NCBI GenBank assembly: GCA_900239685.1
Contig: OENT01000220.1
Coordinates: 62,001 to 126,000, forward strand
Direction: 5' to 3'
DNA: 64,000 nucleotides
From: Rotaria macrura
Taxonomy: Eukaryota > Rotifera > Eurotatoria > Philodinida > Philodinidae
Both the position numbers and the translations under genes were made by a program. A model generated the notes under the pieces. That model ran no database searches. It worked only from the letters and a program-made list of their open reading frames with translations, and was not told where the DNA came from. Below are positions 24,957 through 37,779 of this stretch, one piece after another. Numbering within the stretch: position 1 is the first letter of the stretch; every line of letters starts with the position of its first letter.

Positions 24957-26952
24957 ATGGACAGTTCAATGTGTGATCCGCAATCAAATATTGAATATAT
25001 CGACGGCTATACTCAAGTGCTACCTCAATCTGTGTCGATAGTTATGACTCTTTGTCCGCAGTCGTCGATTGATTCTCGACGATCATCAAAACAAAGTAAT
25101 CAGATGACAAATGAAGACAAAAATATCCAAAAATCTACTGCGAAAAGAAGATTTGGAAAAACGCTGTCGATGACATTAGTGAGTTATCGGCTGTCCAGAA
25201 GAAAAATGTTACACGAAAAATGGTAAAACCTCATCTGTTTTTACACATAGGGCTTCATTTTGTTGTCACTGTTGCAGTTGCCGTGTGAACGATGCTGTGT
25301 GTTTTCTCGGTCTCTTGGGCATTATTCTTATGATTGTTGACAATGAGTTAACTTTCGCACATATCGATCATCACGATACAATCATCACTTGGTTCGTCAA
25401 ATTAACAATCACGATCTCGACCGTTCTCCTCATAGTTCTAATAATTTGTTATCATTATTATGAGATTAATCTGTATTGTGTCAATAATTCCGTTGAGCAT
25501 TGGCGTGTCGGATTAACCAGCAGAAAACTGTATCTAATTCTATTGGAAATCATGATTTGCGCTGTCCATCCTATACCTCGACATTTTCCAACCGATCAAC
25601 ATTTACGTGACGCGAGAAACAATGGAAATTCGACAAACTCCTCTCAAACTACACCAACGCCCATCTTCTTGACGTATGTACCTGTTGATGTTGCGTTCGG
25701 TCTGCCGAGTAAGTCCGAAATATTCTTTTTCAAGAACTACGCAATTCACTGATGTCTATCGATAGTGTTTGGTCGTCTCTATCTATGCTTCCGTTTCCTT
25801 ACACTACATTCTCGTTTAGTTCGAGACACATCATCACAATCACTTGGTTATCTGAACAAAATTTCCATCGATTTCGTGTTCGTTATCAAAACTTATTTTC
25901 AGCAATCGCCGATCCGTTGTTTGGTCATTTTCTGCATTGTTGTCTTTTGCATTGGAAGTTGGTCATTGCGTGCATGTGACTTTACAACAAATAATGAACA
26001 CATATCAATACTTGATGCAATGTGGTTCTTCATCGTAACGTTTACTACGGTCGGTATGTAGTCGAGTGAAGTTCAAGAAGAAGTGAGATTAGTTTCATTT
26101 TAGGTTACGGCGATGTCACACCAGCAACTTACTGCGGACGAAGTAAGTCATAGGCAATGTGAAGTGTAGTTTTTCGTAGATGAGTTCTCTATTTAAAAAG
26201 ATAAATGCTGCATCTTATTGTTTGGACATTCACGTCAGATAGACCCTTGTTTATGTTGACGGACAAGAAATTGAATCAGTTCAAACAATAAAGTTTCAAT
26301 CTCTATCTATATTCTAAAAAAAGTATCAATAAATTCATGAGAAAGAAAAATGAATTGATATCCGGCTCATTTTCATAATGTAAACGATGCGTCTCTATTT
26401 GAATTGTTTGATTAATTAGGTGTGGCTACCATGGCAAGTATTATTGGAATTCTGGTCTCCGCACTGCTCATTGCCGTTGTCTCTCAGAAGTTAATACTTT
26501 CGCGATGGGAAAAATACGTTCATAATTTTGTCTTGAACACTGAACTGGCCAAAGAACGCAAGAATCAAGCCGCGAATGTTATTATCTATGCTTGGAAAAT
26601 TTGGCATCTTAGTAAAGACAATAAATACAAATCTATCCGTTATATTAAAGCACAACAGGCCTTCTCGAAAGCAATAGATGCCATGAAAAATCTTAAACAA
26701 CAACAACGGGCATTAACAGATAATAGCGTAGGTTTAGTTGAATTGTTGACAACACAACGTGATACGACTAATGCCATTGAACAATCACTGCAAGAAATGG
26801 ATGCCATGAAACGAAAAATAGAGACTATCGAGAGAAAACTTGATGATATTCAGCAAAGAATCAATAGCATTCAGAGCACGCTTAATCGCTTGCTGAACAG
26901 AGACACGCTTCCGGAAATATCTACAGTTCGTTTACTTTTAAATAAAACTTGA
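24957..26952 (+). CDS. Small-conductance calcium-activated potassium channel (SK/KCNN family), five exons
   Basis: A predicted 518-residue plasma-membrane potassium channel gated by calcium-calmodulin. Exons: 24957-25222, 25278-25708, 25766-26053, 26104-26142, 26420-26952. Introns are 55, 57, 50 and 277 bp, all GT..AG, and frames join exactly. Family landmarks in order: SRRKMLHEK before S1; EHWRVG and ICAVHPIPR around S2-S3; LPMFGRLYLCFRFLTLHSRL in S4; LDAMWFFIVTFTTVGYGDVTPATYCGR pore (described by parts: MWFF, TVGYGD at 327-332); then S6 and the calmodulin-binding region from about 365 (KLILSRWEKYVHNF, TELAKERKNQAANV) and a C-terminal coiled coil (about 455-500). The S2-S3 linker region between HPIPR and LPMF is as long as in vertebrates but unrelated in detail. 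The filter has TVGYGD where vertebrate SK channels have SIGYGD. A possible leader acceptor (CTCCTGGTTTCAG) ends about 20 nt before the ATG. Confidence 0.95.
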
Positions 26953-29900
26953 TTAACTATCCTAATGCCTTACGAATAATTATAATTCACATATATTTTA
27001 TTCTGAAAGGTGAGCACTCGTTCTATTTGTTTTTTATCGAATAGCATTTCACACGGCAATATCTCATCAGAAAAAACGAGAACATTGAACAATCGTAGCT
27101 AGTTTCTAGCCATCACAAACGAGTCTAATCGATTATTTATTCATGAAATTAGTTGTTGCATTATAACATAGTCAACATGTCAAGAGAAAAACTATTACAG
27201 TAGCTACGATTCGTTACGCATCGAGTTCGATAATGTCCACTTCGGAATAAGATCTGAGATTTACTCACGTTGCTTTTTCCTTTGAAACGTATCTACAAAA
27301 ACAAATGCAACGATTTTCGAACAGTCTGCCTTTTCGACGTAGATTGAATGAGAATTCAACTTACATTGCGCATGATAATGTGTAGCGCAGAGACAACATT
27401 CATAGTCACACGAAGAAACATCTGTCTTAGCACTATGTGAGCACACGTTGAACTTGCATCAATACAAGTCAGATACAAAGTGGGTAAAAAATCTCGAGGG
27501 AACCATCATTAACGCAAAGTACTTTATTGAAAGAAACCGAATTAGTTGTCTTAGTAGATTTAAAGAGAGTATAGTAACCGGTCTAGATAATAGAACATCA
27601 CACATTAAGTCACCAAGGTTTTAGACAGTGCCCAAAAATCAAATAAATAAAGGAAGAAAGTTACGATATGACACTATGCCATGATAGACCTCTCTACCAT
27701 CGAACGAAGCTCTTGAAAATACTTTTTTTTATAGACTCTTCTTTGACTTCAATATCAGACAAGATTCTAGTCTCTGCTTTCTGGCTAGACTCATGTAGAT
27801 CGACTCTTGTTGGATTCATCCATCTTCTATGTCTTTCCAGATCTGTTTTTTTCTTGACCATGGAATCGTTATGGAGAGAAAAATAAAGCGGAATAGGATA
27901 AAATCATGTTCGTAAGCCAACAGTTTGCTCGGTTTTCGGAAAGAATATTTAGAATGCGTTCGAGCGGCAACAACGTCCATTCGCCGCTGTTTTTGAAACA
28001 TGAATATATGGTGTATATATATTTATATATGTCATAATAAACGAATCTATATTCTGATCTATGCAATGAAGAAATTTCAGTTTTTAAATGACACAAAATA
28101 ATTTTTACAAGAAGTCATAATTACGATTTCAGTGATGTTAAGGGTCTGATTTCACATATTTTTATTTCGAGTATGCTCTGTTTCAAAATCGAACTTCTTT
28201 CTTCTACTGAAAATAAGTATTTGTTTGAGTAATTCAACCACAGAATCTTTGGACTGATACTGTGGAGTCACTGTGAAAATTGATTAAACAATTCCTTTGG
28301 AATTTCTATTTATAACTCACCATTGAGAGTGTCGAAATTTCCTTTCTATTATAAGAAAAATAACGATGAGAATATCTTGGCAAGACGTTGAATACGTAAA
28401 CTAAACCCGAACAGAATTTTTATGGAAGCTTCTAAGTAATACCGATGTGAAAGTGCGATCATGAAAGAGTGAGCACGACCAAAAAGCCTCAAATCGAACC
28501 CTTTTCTTCGATCACCAAGTACTCGCAGAATGAAAGGAAATTGTGAGTAACAAAACGCACAACCACAACTCGGAAGTGAGTGTTCGATGACACAGGCTTT
28601 ACCATCAGCCCAGCATCCGAAAGATCAACAGAAAGTCATAAACTACTATATGTTCTCCGAGTTCTTCTCGAAGATGCTTTGAGATTCACTTGCTATCAAA
28701 TAGTCTGTAATTAGAAAGAGAATTAGAAAGATGCATCAGACCTGATTTCAGGAAGCTGCGGGTACAGTTTGTTTTTCGACTCAGATGTGATCCGGTTCGA
28801 CCAGGAGTGTGAATATGGGTCTGGCTGCGAATAATTAGAACATTCCGTCCCCTAAAGTCACACGCACGTCGACACCTACAGCTACACATCCACTCTCACA
28901 CCGATACCGACATCCACACACCCCGGACATCGATAAGAGCTGTTAAAAGACTCATCAAAGAAGTCACATCTTTTAAAATGCCGATTAGATGTCTTCCAAG
29001 TTCTTTTACAGTTTTCACAACGATGAGCAAAGCAGTATGACGTATTTAAACATGTAGCATAAATGTAAAGTTCACTAGATTTTCATCACAGCCTTCTTAG
29101 TGATAGATTCTAGACATAAATTTCCTATGAATTCACTGGATACAATGGGCACAATCTTTAGTAGAAACTCTAGAATACATTGATGCAATAGAATCTACAA
29201 TGGATCTTCCGATGCATACCATTGATTATAGCAAAATAAAAGTTCACTTTCTTTCTTAGGACAAATATTGATAACGACATACAACTGCCATAGTTTATGA
29301 ATAAGGCGAGCGGTTCGCAGCACTTTTAACTAGTATGAAGAAAAACGAAGCCTTAATTGACAGTCGATTTGAAACATTATCAAAATGATAAAAGAAAAGA
29401 ATCAGGGTATCAATCATATTCCAATAGGCATGATCATTCATCGTTCCTATTTCGGAAAAGACACCATATCATTTCATTCAGGAATTTAAATGAATTTTAT
29501 CATCATGTGTTTTTGTATTTTGTGCTCTCAATAAAGAATAAAACGTTTTGCTTCAAGTTATTAGACAAGACGATTGTTTCAGCTCACAAAATCCATGTAA
29601 AATAATATAAGAACAAAACCATTGTTATTTGACATTAGCCATAGTAATGACGGTGCTAGTCCATCTTTTCCGACATTCGAAAATACTCGAAGCACTTGCA
29701 GTACAACTCAATCACCATCATACATCGATCACGGTTTTTCTTCGTATTTTCTATTTCGTTTTAGATAAAATTAAGCTTTTCTCTTACCGATGGTCCGCAC
29801 TAAGGATCAATGAAAAAGAATCGTCTTGTGAGCAGACTCGTCAATTTCAAGTCAATGAATTATCAACAATAAATGTGATTGAACACCACAAATAATTATC

Positions 29901-31160
29901 TTCACATACAATATGTTATCATCGAAATTTCTATTCGAATCATTCTTTGCGCCTATTTATATTACCCATAGCGAGTTATTGTAATTCTTTTTTTAAAGAA
30001 ATAAATGTTTATGCAAGTTTTAATGAACGATAAAACAAATCTCATTGATCAAGCACGTCGTCCATGTATGAGATGACATCTATTAAAAATGGTTCCATAT
30101 AATAACTATGGTTCAGCACACAGACGGTATACCTCTATCAGGAAGTCATCTTCAAAGGAAACTAATCAAGAGCTTCTTCGGCGTTTAGTACACGTTTTTG
30201 CTTGTTCAATCAAATATCAAGATAAACGATTAACATGAGCAAAGTCTGTTGTTAATAGAGAAGTATTTGAGGAATTTAAAGAATATAATATATCAAAGCT
30301 AACGTACAAGAACGACGAGTTGTGAATGGAATTATTTCAATATCTACATGATATCCATCGACTAGATCACACTCAGTTAGTTGCTTTTATTAGAATAAGT
30401 TAAGAGAAAGATCGATCAATCATTTAATCCTTTGACAAGACCAGCACACTAATGTATGAAGTAAGGATTTTTCAAGTTTGTGCGGCCTTTTAATCTACCT
30501 TGAACGCAAAAGAATGCCATCGGGATGTGACCATTCAATTTCATCTGTCGATAGAAATATTCAGCTAGTAATGCTCGAGGGTGTGCATATCGTTCTCAGT
30601 GTAGTTAAAGCCAACACCCATATCCAAGCCCTCGCACTCGTACCGCTTCATCGACTAAAAGTATCATGCTTATGCTATAGGAAAACATCTTTGGATTAGA
30701 GTCTTCATCGACACTCAACAATGATTTCGTCAGTGATTAGAGTGAACGGTCGATAGAAATAGTACAAGAATTGAATTACAAAAGAAATTGTTCGTTAAAA
30801 AACCAAATTTTGAAAGCTTGCCTTGTTTTTTATCCTATTCTATTCCATCTTGTAAACATGAGATACATGATTAAGTTGAGCATAATTAATTATAACATAG
30901 AATTATCGAATAACTTTAATTTCTCAAGCGACATGCTTGTGGTTCGATGTCAGCAAAGCGAAAGTTTTCTTCATAGGACATTGATTCCTGAAAGCAGCTC
31001 AGAACATTGCTGTTTGGTAACCAGCAGTTCTTCAAATTTTTCTCGACGAGCATCTTTTCAAACGATTTTGTAAAGTAAAAAGAATTTTCCTATTGGATAA
31101 GCCGTTTTTCTTTCTAAATAGACGGATCGAAAAACTAGACTATGATTTATCTCATAAAAT
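26953..31160. other. 4.2-kb gene-free stretch
   Basis: It lies between the 3' ends of two convergent genes. It has AT-rich microsatellites near 28000-28040 and a GC-richer CACACC-rich patch at about 28850-28930. No coding sequence recognised. Confidence 0.4.
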
Positions 31161-31168
31161 AAAAGAGT

Positions 31169-32512
31169 TCAGTCACTGATTGAGACGTTATTTTTCGCCT
31201 GATTCACGGCAAATAGACCACTCAACATCGAAGGTATAATGCCACGGAATACACCTGTGGCATCACCTGCATACCAAATATTTTCCCCTGGTATTTTCAA
31301 GTGTTGGTCCAGCAGTGGATAACCACCGACGGCTTCCACTGTTGGTCCTTTGAGTGTAAACATTCGCCGATCGAAATTTGTATCTTTACTGAACTTCGAG
31401 AGAAACGTTTCAAGACCTGCAGCAATATGAGTACCGACATCACCATACATTTCATGTAGCTTGTCTAACTCAGCAAGCGATAGCTCGAATGGACGTGTAT
31501 CTTTAACAACGTTTAGCAAGTTTTGAGCAGCATCGCTCTTGAAACAAACATTAAAACCAAAGTTACTTTCCGATGTTGGCGAACATTCCGAAGAACCATA
31601 GTAAGCAGCTATTCCATCTTGCTCAGCCCATGAACATTCGCCATTGCGGCACCAGAAAAATGTTCGATATTCAAGATTGACATCAGCTGTTGGAATAACT
31701 TTCGAATTCGCTTGTACCGAATCGGAAAATAAATCACTGTTTGCTGGACCACAAATGCGGACACCAACTTCCACTTGCTTGAAATTGTGTTTTACCATGG
31801 GAAATGATTGAGAAACGATTGGAAAAAATCGACCACCACTAAGAATGAGATTTTTACAGCGGAACTCAACATTACTCCCGTTTTTGTTACAACGGAGAAT
31901 GTAAGTATTATCTGTTGTCGATTCGATTTGACACAGTTTCGTGTTGAGCGATAAGTAACTCGGTGACATGGCCTGTAGAATCGAAGCAATGAGAGCTGTG
32001 CGCTGTTCAAGTGTTAGATGGAAAGCAGATTGTTTCTTTTGTTTTCGCTTTTCAGCATTGATACTCTGCTGTCCGTCGCTGGTTTCAGTGTTTCCGAACC
32101 AAGCTGCCAGTGACTTCGCTACATCTAATGCCATATCAGCGTGGCAGCCCAAAACCGTGTTCATGGTTGTGACTTGTCCAGCTGATTTGATACTGAGATC
32201 ATATGGAAAAGTTGGCACGTCGAGAATGCCTTGAAACATTTTTACTAATTGATTGTAACTTATTCTCAAGCATTCTTGATCAAGCAACCACAGTCTATTA
32301 CCAGCTGGATAAAACACAAAATGACCATCAGAGAAGAGGCCAGCTCCGCCAATACCTCCAGTATGCTTTCTGTCGTTCGATCGCACACGTTCCGATAGAC
32401 CATCACCGCTATCAATTAACAAGAAATTGTTTTCATGATGAACATGTAATCCGTAGGCAGCTGATAAGCCGGCTGGTCCACCTCCAACGATCACATAGTT
32501 AAAAGTTGTCAT
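31169..32512 (-). CDS. FAD-dependent oxidoreductase (NAD(FAD)-utilising dehydrogenase type)
   Basis: A 447-residue flavoprotein with no intron. The FAD ADP-binding motif is at the N-terminus (YVIVGGGPAGLSAA, glycines 10-15), followed by an acidic strand end (LLIDSGDG). A characteristic RKHTGGIGGAGLFSDG segment follows, as in the uncharacterised dehydrogenase family COG2509. The second flavin-contacting motif is near the C-terminus (GENIWYAGDATGVFRGIIPS, about 405-424). The family is widespread in bacteria and fungi; members are predicted oxidoreductases with no firm substrate. The ATG at 32512 is supported because the nucleotide-binding strand begins four residues later. A strong acceptor (TTCTGTTATGTCTTCATAG) ends at 32532, 19 nt upstream, suggesting a trans-spliced leader. 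The intronless structure and prokaryote-like family make horizontal origin plausible but unproven. No canonical AATAAA was seen just downstream. Confidence 0.87.
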   Translation of the reverse strand: MTTFNYVIVGGGPAGLSAAYGLHVHHENNFLLIDSGDGLSERVRSNDRKHTGGIGGAGLFSDGHFVFYPAGNRLWLLDQECLRISYNQLVKMFQGILDVPTFPYDLSIKSAGQVTTMNTVLGCHADMALDVAKSLAAWFGNTETSDGQQSINAEKRKQKKQSAFHLTLEQRTALIASILQAMSPSYLSLNTKLCQIESTTDNTYILRCNKNGSNVEFRCKNLILSGGRFFPIVSQSFPMVKHNFKQVEVGVRICGPANSDLFSDSVQANSKVIPTADVNLEYRTFFWCRNGECSWAEQDGIAAYYGSSECSPTSESNFGFNVCFKSDAAQNLLNVVKDTRPFELSLAELDKLHEMYGDVGTHIAAGLETFLSKFSKDTNFDRRMFTLKGPTVEAVGGYPLLDQHLKIPGENIWYAGDATGVFRGIIPSMLSGLFAVNQAKNNVSISD

Positions 32513-32539
32513 CGAAAAATCGTGTTCTCACCTATGAAG

Positions 32540-35500
32540 ACATAACAGAAAGAATTCATTAAATCAAAACATCTGTATCAAATAGGTGAACATCAAGAAT
32601 TTTTCACTTTCACCAAAAATTATCGTGACAAATCGACGAAAACTTTATACGACATTTAATACGCAAAATCATTTCACTCCATCACTCCTATACGACAGTG
32701 AGACGTTGGCAAATTGTTTTCCGACAACATGTAATTTAAGAGAAATAGATGATATGAAAATAATTACGAGTTCAAGAGGTAAACAACAGCAAAAGAAAAG
32801 ACCATGAACTAATTACACGATTCTGTCAGTGAATATAAGTGCTCTATCTATTTATTGTGTTTTAACAAGAATTAGTGGCAAGTTTTTCTTAAACATACAC
32901 TTGCGAAATAATGTCTACGTTATATAAGGATAGATAAAGCATGATACTATGATCGGGGTAATATGTTTTCCCTCAAGCTTTCAACAGACACTTCACAGAC
33001 AGAACTCTTTACAGATCATCTTAAGAGTATAATGTTCAGAGGAAATTAGCAATCGATACTTGGATTTTTCATTCAATCGGGAACATTAATTTTTAGTGGA
33101 CGTTTATCAACAGTTGAATACTTATTAAGAGCCTCAAGTTTGAACAACGTTTCTTCGGTGACAGAAAAACATTTATTCGTAAAGTTTATTTTGTTAGTCA
33201 AATCGTCGAGCGATAATCATTCGGCTGTGTGTTTTGTAAAAAAGACGAGTATTGTAGACGCGATCGTCGCAAATATTTCCTAATTCAACTTTCATTCTTC
33301 AGAAGTAAAATACAAACAAAGTTAATAGATTTGAGTAGGTTGGGAAGGCGAAATATTTTTCATTTTGGAATCATTTGAGCAGAACAATTTCCCGTTCCCA
33401 CTGGATCGATGCTAAACAGATCTCACCGACTCACAGACGTCGACAATAACGATACAAGAAAACAATCTAAGTATCGTTGTTTCCGAAACGCACGAAACGA
33501 CCGCTTGAATGAAATCAGTGCGTTAAAGGTGATTTAAACATCAATCAACATGGAGCTCAGCCCGAGAAATGAAAATGTACGATGCGTCGATTTCATTGAA
33601 GAGTCTTATGAGAATTCGCGTTGAAACTCTCATCGAAGATTGATCGAGAGATTTTGTTTTGATTGTCGATCCACTTCTATATGCAACACTCGTTTTAAAA
33701 ATTGACTTCTCGTTCAATCTTCATACACAACCAAAACGAAAAATCTGCAAGCACCAGACTTGGCCTAACAGAAGTACTCAAATAGAAATCTGTCCTCTTT
33801 TTCTCGCTAGAAATGTTTACCTGTTTTCAAGTTCTTAAACAAGTGTCAAGACAAGTAAGTACAGCTTTTCGGCCATTCATTGATGATAGTTTCGGGGAAA
33901 TAGTTCAAACATAGCGAAATAACAGTTATCCATCCGACAATCTTCCCTTTTTTCTCGATAACTAGCTCAACCAGACTCATAGCGAACTGTTTCAATCTAT
34001 GTCGAGGCAAATTCCTTGGCTCTTGTTTATACTCCAATAGAGAACGTCAAGACTCAACAACTGCATTGACGTATTCCGAGAAAAGATCATAGTCATTTTT
34101 GATTTTCAACGCTCAATTCGATGTCTATTCATTAATTAACTGATTAAACAGTTACTTACAAAATAATCCGATGTTAATTAAATAGTTGATCTAGTATTTA
34201 ATTAGATAAAAGATCTGCTCTAATCATGATAATCAATCAACTGTTCGTATTTTTGCATGCTAGATTCGTTCTTCATACTTGTGTAGGCATCTATTTGTTA
34301 GAGTAAACATCGATTAGAGTACATCAATAATTGTGTGACTGTAGAAAACCGGATGAGGATTTCAATTCAGTTGATGTTTCATGTTCATGCGTAAATGATG
34401 GAAGAAGAACTATGCAAATATTATAGACGTACTCAAGACTAAGCTTTATTTCGACATTATCGTCTAGAATTGCTTGAATTTTTTTCTATTAAAAATTCCT
34501 TTCTAGCGCAATTAACATTTGCCTGTCACTAAAACGTCGTATAACATTTGCAATTTACAATCAACATTTTTCATATAAAGTGCCCTCAATTCATAAAATG
34601 CTCTCGCTCCATATTCATGCTGCCTAGACTTTCCTTCACTGGAATTCGACAAAGCACTGTTTTCGATCGCTGTGGAAATACAAAACGTTCAGTTGCCGCT
34701 GCATCTTGTATATATCTATAATCATCTTAATGTGATAGATCATGAAAAGATGTAATAACAACATGTTGGAAAACACTTCGAATCGTCAAAAACATGAGAG
34801 TCTCTATCAGTTAGGGAATCGAGTGGAAAAGTATTCAAATTACTCTTGCTGTTGTCGAATGTAAGTGAAATAAATAACTTGTTCTTAATCTCTCTGCTAA
34901 TTCAAAGATAGAAATAGATCGTCGAATCGATCGGCGTGAACACCACAGCCACATTCAGCGTAGTGCTGACATGAAATATTACACTTATTGCTGAACATCA
35001 CTAGATTCATATTGTTTTATTCAAATCATCGTCTCTTTCAACATAAATAACGTCGTGCACTCAAATAATTACCCGAGAAATAAAGAAAACGTATCACGGA
35101 GAAAAAAATCCTACCTCACAAGACACGAAAATGTGCAACGAAGAAACGCATCAAACAGAAACACCAATTTTGAATTACTCTTCTCGAGTTACTACGTAAG
35201 AAAAAGAAACGGAGAAAGACAAACATTTTTCTTATATTTATTTTTTGCCTGAAAGAAAATGTAATGAATAGCAGCTAATCGACGAAGGACGATGCAAAAC
35301 AACATCAGCATTAAATGCGAAATACTGTTGAGAGGAGAAAGAAAAATAAAAACTCTTGAGGCTAATGATGCTGACAGAAATAGAATGAATACATGGAATC
35401 GGCACGAGGTTTTCAACCATAGTATAGTTAATTCGTACTCGAATTCTCCAGCCACCGCATATGATTCCATGTACTCTACACAATTGCTTTTTCGACGTGA

Positions 35501-37469
35501 CGATAACGTGTTTCATGCAGATTTGAACTAATTATAGTATTTCGGGGTGGTAAAAACAAGCAATTCGTACGGTGTCTTTGGTTAATGTTATGGACCATTT
35601 CTCGAATGATGTTTTACATCAAAATAGTACAATAACACGAGTGTATAGTGAAATACAACACAGTGCCATATAGCTGTATTTGTCTGGTCGTTTTCGAGAA
35701 ATATTTTTGGACAGAAAATAATCTTAAACCTGGTGTCTCATGAACTGTTATCTTTTGATTTCTATCAAGTTTATAATTAAGCAGTGTCAACCATTCCAAC
35801 GATGAAAGATCATGAATAAAAAGCAATCGAGAATCAACAGTTGTGCTGCATTTTGTAATCACGAGAACGGCTTTGTTTTGAGTACGAAGTGCCTGATGAT
35901 CACTCAATGGAAGCCTCAGATTGAGGGGTGGACGAGCTTAGGGCAATGGCATGTATGTGCATGTGACAGTGAGTTATCCTATGGATATTTAAGAGATACT
36001 TGTTTACGGAGGACATGTCGGAATCAACTAAGCTCTCATTAGACTGCCAAGTGTCATCAAATTAGACCAAAAACTACACACAGAGACAACGCGTGAGTAT
36101 TGACAAGATTATGAGTGCGGAACATATAAATTATGTACCTGCGTAATTATCAACGAGAGATCAATCTTCAGTAACATCCACACTCCACATCCTAAAATAT
36201 CTGAATCAATGATCTGAATAAACTATTTCGTACATTGCCATTGGAAATAGTGGCGTCGCTGATGTGAGGCTAAGTATGATTCAATCCCATCGACAGACTT
36301 CTGTGCACCAACAGCCTGATTTTCAACTTGCTGTGCAAATGTTTCCAATAAAAATGAATACCAACCATGAATAATACTGCGCATGGAGTTCTGAGTTATT
36401 GAAGTTGTATATTCCATTAAATATTTAGTAATAGAGAGCAACCTTTTCATTCCTGAAACGAATTCATATCAAGCGCAATAACTAGTATTCCATGTATCTA
36501 TCATGACTAATGCTCCCTTTGATAAACTAAGGATAAATTTAAATATTTTAAAAATATATTCAAGTCAAATTAATGAAGCCTAAAGCTTCAAAAACGAGTA
36601 CCATTTCATCTTTCTTTCCACCGTTCTCATCGAAACAACGAAAGTTGCATGACTAAAAGCAAGAGCAGCATCGTGCATTTTCAAATCTAAGGAAGTCTCA
36701 AAACGATTTATTGTATCTGAAACAGGTCACAGCACTTTGAAAGGAGAGGGGGCTCAGTCGCAATTTTCTGCCAATGCCACTACCTGGGAACGATAAATTA
36801 GATGAAAAATCCGCTCTTTGCTGGTTTTCTAGACGAAGTTCATCCTACTCAGCTGCTGAATAGTCAGTTGCGAGATTTAAGGATATATTTATCTTACTCA
36901 ATTGAGCACATTCGTTTTTTCTATACGTTGGAAGAACTGAATGATGTTTTACAGCGTTGAATCCTGCGCCCGTGTCAATCTTTCCGGCACTCGATACCCA
37001 GAGCAAACGGTTGAGGAAACGGGGATATTAGATTTTCGTATCTCTATGCTTCAGAGAAGTTTTCCTATCGCATTTTATTAGGATTATATAAAGCATGTTC
37101 CATAGATAATTATGAACGGGCAAGCGCACTTTCACTTGAGTGAAGTTCTAGTGCTCATGCCTTACGTATATCAGTCGTGTGTCGTCTGATATGAATGTGA
37201 AGCAGTGTTAAAGTAATATTTTAAGAATTTGAAAGAGAGATACGAGAAAAGAAAAGCACTAGGAGAAAAAAATCTATCAGGAAAAACCTTAATTCAACTT
37301 GATATGGAAAAATTTTCAATAAATAAAACTTCTGAGCCTTTTCTCCCAAACGTTTCCCTCATATAGATGCTTCTCTCAAAGTGAACTTCAGACAACCGTA
37401 ATGTAGTCTAGACAAGGGTAGACTGTTGTGGAGTACCAAATCAAATATGTGTAATTTCAACATCCACTC
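32540..37469. other. 4.9-kb stretch without an assigned gene
   Basis: Mostly non-coding in appearance. Two minus-strand exon-like stretches, about 35700-35900 and 36223-36452, are the only candidates and are listed or discussed separately. Confidence 0.4.
36223..36452 (-). pseudogene. Isolated exon-like open frame, unassigned
   Basis: On the minus strand a pyrimidine-containing acceptor (GAATTCGTTTCAG) is followed by a 75-codon open frame with good amphipathic composition (ITKYLMEYTTSITQNSMRSI, then ETFAQQVENQAVG and GIESYLASHQRRHYF). A possible donor, GGCAAT/GTACGA, lies near its end. The spacing of W, E-x5-N and the ESYL motif is faintly like the helix after the metal site of terpene synthases, but no DDxxD or NSE motif is nearby. 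It could be an orphan exon, a decayed gene, or chance. No function is claimed. Confidence 0.2.
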
Positions 37470-37779
37470 CCCAGGTCGAACAGAACGATCCGTAAACGGT
37501 CGTATACGATGAGAATACGGCCCTTTACGGCGTCGTATTATCCCGTTTTAACAAGGTCATTCATACGGCCGTATGTTCTATAGAATAAGATAGTATTACG
37601 CTGCCTTTACGAGGGTTTTACGGCGTATATACGGTGTCCGTGTACTGCCGTAATACGGAAACTGTTAAAACGCCACAATACGGCTTAATACGGTCGTTTA
37701 ACCGTGGTATACGGTATAAAAACGACCGTTTACGATACTGTAACGACCGTTTACGGTGGTCCGTTTTGATCGACCTGGG
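37470..37779. mobile_element. 310-bp palindromic MITE-like element with ACGG/CCGT motifs
   Basis: The left end CCCAGGTCGA (37470-37479) is the exact reverse complement of the right end TCGACCTGGG (37770-37779, with the final ten bases matching). Pairing continues imperfectly to CCGTAAACGGTCGT near 37490-37504, matched by ACGACCGTTTACGG at about 37743-37756. The inner part is crowded with GTATACGG, ACGGCCGTAT and CGTTTACGG variants on both strands, including the perfect palindrome CATACGGCCGTATG (37562-37575) and two direct copies of ACGACCGTTTACG at about 37722 and 37743. It has no coding capacity. A clear target-site duplication was not found, so the transposition class is unknown. Confidence 0.7.
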
